NCBI GenBank assembly: GCA_028279155.1
Contig: JANQST010000194.1
Span: 1-11,455 of the forward strand
Source: Cyclobacteriaceae bacterium
GTDB taxonomy: Bacteria; Bacteroidota; Bacteroidia; Cytophagales; Cyclobacteriaceae
Direction: 5' to 3'
DNA length: 11,455 nt
Every line of letters begins with the position of its first letter. Position 1 is the first letter of the stretch. The translations under genes and the position numbers were made by a program. Below the pieces are notes generated by a model. It saw only the letters and a list, made by a program, of their open reading frames with translations. It did not search any database and was not told the DNA's origin. Positions 7,049-11,455 of this stretch are shown here, in pieces.

Positions 7049-8179
7049 ATGAACTTCGACCTGGATCACAAGGATAGTAAATCAGGTGCAAGAGCAGGCA
7101 CAATAAAGACAGATCATGGAGAAATTCCAACTCCGATCTTTATGCCTGTTGGCACCGCTGGAACGGTAAAAGCAGTACATCAACGAGAATTGATTGATGA
7201 TATTTCTGCTAAAATCATCCTGGGGAATACCTACCACCTGTATATGCGCCCTGGCCTCGACTTGATCGAGCTTGCGGGTGGACTACATAAATTCAACGGA
7301 TGGGAACGACCAATCCTTACTGATAGTGGTGGTTATCAGGTATACTCACTGGCTGATAGCAGGAAAATAGTAGAGGAGGGAGTCAAATTTCAATCGCACA
7401 TTGATGGTTCCAGGCATACCTTCACTCCCGAAAATGTAATGGATACTCAGCGGATCATTGGCGCAGATATCATGATGGCCTTTGATGAATGCACGCCATA
7501 TCCTTGTGAGTACGACTATGCAGAACGCTCGATGCATATGACCCATCGTTGGCTGGATCGTTGCATCGATCGATTTGATAACACGGAATCAAAATACGGA
7601 TACAATCAAACACTTTTCCCAATTGTTCAGGGTAGTACCTATCCTGATCTTCGGACCCAATCTGCCGAGTATATATCGAAGACTAATCGTGACGGGAATG
7701 CCATCGGTGGACTATCCGTAGGAGAGCCAGCGGAAGACATGTATGAAATGACGGATCTGGTATGCAAAATTCTCCCGCAGGACAAGCCCCGTTATTTAAT
7801 GGGGGTGGGCACACCAGCAAACATTTTGGAATGCATTTCATTAGGTGTGGACATGTTCGACTGTGTGATGCCTACCAGGAATGCGCGAAATGGCATGATT
7901 TATACCACCGAAGGAATTATCAATATCAGGAACGAAAAGTGGAAAAATGATCTTTCTGAAATAGATAAAGGTTTAAGCGGATATGTTAGCACCTTCTATT
8001 CAAAAGCATATTTGCGGCATTTAACAATCAGTAATGAAATACTTGGCGCACAAATTGCGAGTATTCAAAACCTGAGCTTCTACCTCTGGCTGGTGGGTGA
8101 AGCAAGAAAACAGATATTAAATGATAATTTCGCCAGTTGGAAGAATGGAATAATTGATACAATTTCCCAGAGGTTGTGA
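7049..8179 (+). CDS. tgt: tRNA-guanine(34) transglycosylase, lacking the usual zinc ligands
   Basis: Exchanges the wobble guanine of GUN-anticodon tRNAs for the queuine precursor preQ1 (family knowledge). The 376-residue length is normal. The ATG at 7049 is chosen because the family sequence starts right there (FDL...ARAGTIKTDHGEIPTPIFMPVG); the frame is open further upstream, but that part is the antisense of the glycosyltransferase gene. Asp92 in TDSGGYQ and the nucleophile Asp271 in MFDCVMPTRNARNG are present, as are the substrate motifs DECTPYP, VQGS and GGLSVGEP. The zinc-site region aligns without gaps to the classical CxCxxC form, but the three Cys are Leu309, Gly311 and Ser314, and the fourth ligand, His, is Gln340. 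It is first in a unit with the LptG-like and EamA genes: its TGA overlaps the next GTG by 4 nt. Confidence 0.95.
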   Translation: MNFDLDHKDSKSGARAGTIKTDHGEIPTPIFMPVGTAGTVKAVHQRELIDDISAKIILGNTYHLYMRPGLDLIELAGGLHKFNGWERPILTDSGGYQVYSLADSRKIVEEGVKFQSHIDGSRHTFTPENVMDTQRIIGADIMMAFDECTPYPCEYDYAERSMHMTHRWLDRCIDRFDNTESKYGYNQTLFPIVQGSTYPDLRTQSAEYISKTNRDGNAIGGLSVGEPAEDMYEMTDLVCKILPQDKPRYLMGVGTPANILECISLGVDMFDCVMPTRNARNGMIYTTEGIINIRNEKWKNDLSEIDKGLSGYVSTFYSKAYLRHLTISNEILGAQIASIQNLSFYLWLVGEARKQILNDNFASWKNGIIDTISQRL

Positions 8180-9246
8180 AAAAGCTGGATTGGTACATAT
8201 TAAAGAAACTACTAATCACTTTCGTGTTTGTGGTTGGGCTCCTTGAATTGATCATTTGTGTGATTGATTTCACGGAGAAAAATGATGATTTCATTAAAAA
8301 TGAGGTGAGCGGGGAACTGATTTTTGAATACTACCTGAGTTTTATTCCATACATCGCCAGTCTTTTAACTCCAATAACAGTCTTTATAACTACAGTCTTT
8401 GTCACTGCTAAGCTTGCAGCAAAAACTGAGATCGTAGCGATTTTGGCCAGCGGTGTCAGTTTTAGAAGATTCATGCTTCCTTACCTATTTGGTGGACTAA
8501 TGTTTGGAGCTGCCAGCTTTTATTTGAATTCCTATATCATACCTGACGCCAATAAATTTAGAATATCCTTCGAACTGGAGTATTTGAAAGATCCTTTTTA
8601 CTATGCCGGAAAACATGTTCATTTCAAAATAGGTGAGGAGGGATACATTTACCTGTTTCGTTATGACAATCGTCGAGACATAGGTAATGTGGTTACCTTG
8701 GAGCGTATTAGGGATCAACAATTGGTAGAAAAAATTAATGCTCGTCAAATCAAATGGGACACTACCGGTTTTTGGATACTCAAAAATTGGCAAAAGAGGA
8801 CCATTTTAGACAACGAGGAACTCATAGAGGAGGGTAAGCAATTGGATACACTGCTGAACTTGTCTCCAAGTGATTTCGCGAGTAAGCACCGACACCAGGA
8901 AACAATGACCCTGACAGAACTTAACGCATACATCAAACTCCAGCAATCAAGAGGAGCAGATGATGTGAACCTCTATCGAATTGAAAAATACATTCGATAC
9001 ATGCAGCCCTTTACGGTGTTGGTCCTCATGTTCATCGGGGTGATTGTTTCGGCACGAAAAACCAGGCAGGGTACTGGATTCCAAATAGCCTTAGGTTTTT
9101 TGATTGCTTTTGCCTTTATCATCACGTTTATCCTCGCAAAATCAATTGCAGAAGCAGGTTCCATGAATATCCTTGTTGCCGTCTGGATACCGAATATTAT
9201 ATTCTCTGTTGTTGGATTGGTCCTTTATAAGACTGTCCCAAGATGA
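8176..9246 (+). CDS. LptF/LptG (YjgP/YjgQ) family lipopolysaccharide transport permease
   Basis: Protein of 356 residues, predicted inner-membrane permease of the LptB2FG exporter that extracts lipopolysaccharide for delivery to the outer membrane (family knowledge). It shows the family layout: three membrane helices (about 12-31, 54-78, 99-121), a cytoplasmic coupling segment between helices 2 and 3 (KTEIVAILASGVSFRRFM), a periplasmic beta-rich domain (about 125-270, with the typical YIYLFRYD and WDTTGFWILKNWQ stretches) and three C-terminal helices (about 277-293, 301-322, 331-351). The start is GTG at 8176, sharing GTGA with the tgt stop, and AGAGG lies just before it at very short spacing. 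Its stop overlaps the EamA start by 4 nt. LptF and LptG cannot be told apart with confidence; pairing with tgt in one transcript unit is seen here directly. Confidence 0.9.
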   Translation: MKKLDWYILKKLLITFVFVVGLLELIICVIDFTEKNDDFIKNEVSGELIFEYYLSFIPYIASLLTPITVFITTVFVTAKLAAKTEIVAILASGVSFRRFMLPYLFGGLMFGAASFYLNSYIIPDANKFRISFELEYLKDPFYYAGKHVHFKIGEEGYIYLFRYDNRRDIGNVVTLERIRDQQLVEKINARQIKWDTTGFWILKNWQKRTILDNEELIEEGKQLDTLLNLSPSDFASKHRHQETMTLTELNAYIKLQQSRGADDVNLYRIEKYIRYMQPFTVLVLMFIGVIVSARKTRQGTGFQIALGFLIAFAFIITFILAKSIAEAGSMNILVAVWIPNIIFSVVGLVLYKTVPR

Positions 9247-10154
9247 CCAGGGAAACCAAAGACTATTTACATCTACACTTCATTGTCCTCATCTGGGGGT
9301 TTTCAGCCATCCTAGGGCTATTGATCACTATGCCTACTGTAGAGCTGGTTTTTTATCGTACACTGTTCTCAGCGCTAGGCCTTTACCTTGTCATCAAGGC
9401 AAGAGGTGTAGGTTTTCGGATCGGAAAGCGTAGCGATTTTTGGATAATAATGGGAACAGGATTTCTCATTGCAGCTCATTGGGTCACTTTCTTTTTGTCA
9501 GCAAGAATTTCCAACGTTTCTATTTCACTTGCCGGTTTTGCTACCTGCTCCCTTTGGACGGCTATAATAGAGCCGCTGTCTATGGGAAGAAAAGTCAAAG
9601 GTTATGAGTTGATCCTGGGTGTGATCGCGATCGTAGGCATTGTCGTGATCTTCAATACTGAATTCAACTACTTCCTGGGTCTATCTGTCGCTATTTTATC
9701 AGCAATCCTCTGTTCATTATTTTCTGTTATTAATGCCAAGCTTTCAACGAAATACGATCCTTACGTCATCACCTTTTATGAAATGATCGGAGCCTGGGTT
9801 TCCATTGGGTTGTTTTTTCCTATTTACACCAGGACCTTTACTGATAAGTTGCACCTCTCCGGAACAGTGCTGGATTTTGTTTTCTTAAGTATTCTCGCGG
9901 TTTTCTGCACTGTCTATGCGTATTCTATTTCTGTTGAGTTAATGAAAAGAATATCAGCATTTTCAATAAACCTTACAATCAATCTCGAACCAATATACGG
10001 TATCATTTTGGCCCTTATCATCTTTGGAGAAAGTGAAAAAATGACCGTTGGATTTTACATTGGTACAGGCTTGATCCTTGCTTCCGTTTTATTGTATCCA
10101 ATGCTTAATCGAAGGTTTAAACAAAAAGCACTTTCTACGGATATTATTCGCTGA
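9243..10154 (+). CDS. EamA/DMT-superfamily transporter
   Basis: Protein of 303 residues and about ten predicted membrane helices arranged as two EamA repeats (about 10-136 and 145-288). Support comes from the early IWGFSAILG segment, YRTLFSALGL in helix 2, the central repeat join near VIAIVGIVVIFN and the C-terminal LEPIYGIILALIIFGE, a typical EamA signature (P and E before the last helices). Members export amino acids, nucleotides or other metabolites; the substrate here is unknown. Translation starts at ATG 9243, whose ATGA overlaps the LptG-like stop, so the gene is almost certainly cotranscribed and coupled. A role in lipopolysaccharide export is not implied by the overlap. Confidence 0.9.
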   Translation: MTRETKDYLHLHFIVLIWGFSAILGLLITMPTVELVFYRTLFSALGLYLVIKARGVGFRIGKRSDFWIIMGTGFLIAAHWVTFFLSARISNVSISLAGFATCSLWTAIIEPLSMGRKVKGYELILGVIAIVGIVVIFNTEFNYFLGLSVAILSAILCSLFSVINAKLSTKYDPYVITFYEMIGAWVSIGLFFPIYTRTFTDKLHLSGTVLDFVFLSILAVFCTVYAYSISVELMKRISAFSINLTINLEPIYGIILALIIFGESEKMTVGFYIGTGLILASVLLYPMLNRRFKQKALSTDIIR

Positions 10155-10255
10155 AATGTAAGGCCGGCTTCAATTGAGAAAAATCAGGCTTGTCAAACCC
10201 CTGCCGAATTCTAAATAAAAGTATCTTAGCATCACTCATTAACCCAACTACTGAA

Positions 10256-11398
10256 ATGTTAAGAAGATCATTGCCCGCACTTTTTATTGTCGTTTCTTTT
10301 TTTGTTACTGCTCAAACCTATTATCCGTCCAGAACCGATTGGCAGTCGAAGGATGCAAAGGAACTAGGTTTCAATGCCAATAAATTGCAAGAAGCAGTTG
10401 ACTTTGCTGAGGCAAATGAATATTCGGGGCATAAAGATCTTCGGATGGCGATCCTTGAAGGCTTTCAGCGAGAGCCATATCATGATGTTCAAGGCCCAAC
10501 GAAAAAACGCGGCGGACCAGCTGGTATGATTATAAAAGACGGATATATCGTGGCTCAGTGGGGAGATATTGACCGTGTGGATATGACCTTTAGTGTGACG
10601 AAAAGTTATTTATCTACAACTGTTGGTTTGGCATTGGATGATGGCCTAATCCGATCTGTTCAGGATAAAGTTGATCAATACGTTTGGGACGGAACGTTTG
10701 AAGGCGAACATAATTCTAAGATTACATGGGAACACCTGCTTCAGCAGACTTCCGATTGGTCCGGGGCGTTGTTTGGATTGTACGATTGGACCGACAGACC
10801 TTCCCGGGACCATAAGCTTGATGATATGCGGTATAGGGAACTTAAGGAGCCGGGGACAAGCTACAAGTACAATGATGTTCGGGTGAATGTTCTGGCTTAC
10901 TCAGCTCTGCAGGTGTGGAGGCGTCCATTGCCGCAAGTATTGAAAGAAAGAATCATGGACCCGATAGGAGCAAGCACAACCTGGAGATGGTATGGCTATG
11001 ACAATACCTGGACTGTAATAGACGGTGTAAAAATGCAATCGGTTAGTGGCGGTGGACATCATGGCGGAGGTGTTTTTATTAGTGCACAAGATCATGCCCG
11101 ATTTGGATTATTATTCGCCAGAAAAGGGAAATGGGAAGGGAAACAGTTGATCTCCGAAAATTGGACGCAAATGATCCAGACTCCAGCTAAGGCTTTTGAG
11201 AGTTACGGATACATGTGGTGGTTGAATAAAGGTCCTAGAAACTTAGGCGATGATGTTCCGGGACATGTTTACTATGCTGCTGGATTTGGTGGAAACTACA
11301 TTGTTGTGGATCAGGAAGCAGATATGGTCATTGTTACACGCTGGCTACAGCCATCCAAACTAGGAGAAATGGTGAACTTGGTGTATGACGCCATGTGA
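10256..11398 (+). CDS. Secreted serine hydrolase, beta-lactamase/penicillin-binding-protein-like family
   Basis: Protein of 380 residues. The start was placed at ATG 10256 because it begins a signal peptide (LRRSLPALFIVVSFFVTA, cleavage before Gln20); an earlier in-frame ATG at 10190 adds 22 residues and no signal. The catalytic SxxK is SVTK (Ser113, Lys116). The second motif appears as PGTSYKYND, with Tyr205 as the likely general base and Asp207 where YxN proteins carry Asn. The third region is GGGHHGGGVFISAQD (about 265-279), followed by the C-terminal AGFGGNYIVVD strand. This pattern is that of the broad class C-like Beta-lactamase family (esterases, D-aminopeptidases, 6-aminohexanoate-dimer hydrolases). 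Beta-lactam resistance is not implied. It follows the EamA gene by 101 nt and may have its own promoter, but no convincing box was found. Confidence 0.88.
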   Translation: MLRRSLPALFIVVSFFVTAQTYYPSRTDWQSKDAKELGFNANKLQEAVDFAEANEYSGHKDLRMAILEGFQREPYHDVQGPTKKRGGPAGMIIKDGYIVAQWGDIDRVDMTFSVTKSYLSTTVGLALDDGLIRSVQDKVDQYVWDGTFEGEHNSKITWEHLLQQTSDWSGALFGLYDWTDRPSRDHKLDDMRYRELKEPGTSYKYNDVRVNVLAYSALQVWRRPLPQVLKERIMDPIGASTTWRWYGYDNTWTVIDGVKMQSVSGGGHHGGGVFISAQDHARFGLLFARKGKWEGKQLISENWTQMIQTPAKAFESYGYMWWLNKGPRNLGDDVPGHVYYAAGFGGNYIVVDQEADMVIVTRWLQPSKLGEMVNLVYDAM

Positions 11399-11403
11399 CC
11401 TAT

Positions 11404-11433
11404 TCCGTACGAAGGCCGATTAGGCGGATTTTT
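11404..11433 (+). terminator. Weak terminator candidate after the serine hydrolase gene
   Basis: TCCG (11404-11407) can pair with CGGA (11425-11428), and a run of five T's follows directly (11429-11433); GCC/GGC could pair inside instead. The stems are short and the loop large, so only the position, 6 nt after the stop codon, and the T-run favour it. Confidence 0.27.
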
Positions 11434-11455
11434 CCATTTTCACCGTGTTTAAAGG

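Noticed and set aside
10155..10180. GCCGGC palindrome after the EamA gene as a terminator
   Set aside because: The 6-bp palindrome has no loop and no following T-run, so it cannot form a terminator hairpin.
10231..10238. TATCTTAG upstream of the serine hydrolase gene as a -7 box
   Set aside because: One mismatch to the consensus, and the nearest upstream TTG is about 29 nt away, outside the accepted spacing.

Overview
The window looks like ordinary chromosomal DNA of a Bacteroidota bacterium, probably from the Cytophagales or a related marine group. This is inferred from protein style (lipoproteins and barrel proteins with short MKK-type signals, RsmG and Tgt sequence character), moderate-to-low GC, scarce Shine-Dalgarno sequences and a TAnnTTTG-type promoter box before tgt. 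Ten genes cover almost all of it. No mobile element, CRISPR array, rRNA or convincing tRNA was seen, and no gap exceeds 300 bases.

Bases 1-1811 (+) hold the C-terminal part of a molybdenum/tungsten formate dehydrogenase catalytic subunit of the cysteine type; its start lies outside the window. It converges on a small predicted lipoprotein with an NTF2/SnoaL-like domain (1872-2399, -), with a hairpin terminator between them. Divergent from that gene is a lipoprotein alpha/beta hydrolase of the S33 peptidase type (2590-3975, +), followed by a small outer-membrane beta-barrel protein (4160-4708, +).

Bases 4721-7021 (-) form a compact three-gene unit read leftwards: a membrane-associated family 2 glycosyltransferase, an ECF-type sigma factor whose start overlaps the glycosyltransferase by 13 nt, and rsmG, a 16S rRNA m7G527 methyltransferase that appears to use a TTG start one base after the sigma stop codon.

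Bases 7049-10154 (+) form a second compact unit, divergent from the first with only 27 nt between start codons: tgt (tRNA-guanine transglycosylase), an LptF/LptG-family lipopolysaccharide transport permease and an EamA-type transporter, each joined to the next by a 4-nt stop/start overlap. A secreted serine beta-lactamase-like hydrolase follows (10256-11398, +).

No undescribed multi-gene system is evident. The most notable points are a Tgt in which all four zinc ligands are replaced while the catalytic aspartates remain, a possible leaderless tgt promoter, and an ECF sigma factor without a neighbouring anti-sigma gene, coupled to a glycosyltransferase and rsmG.
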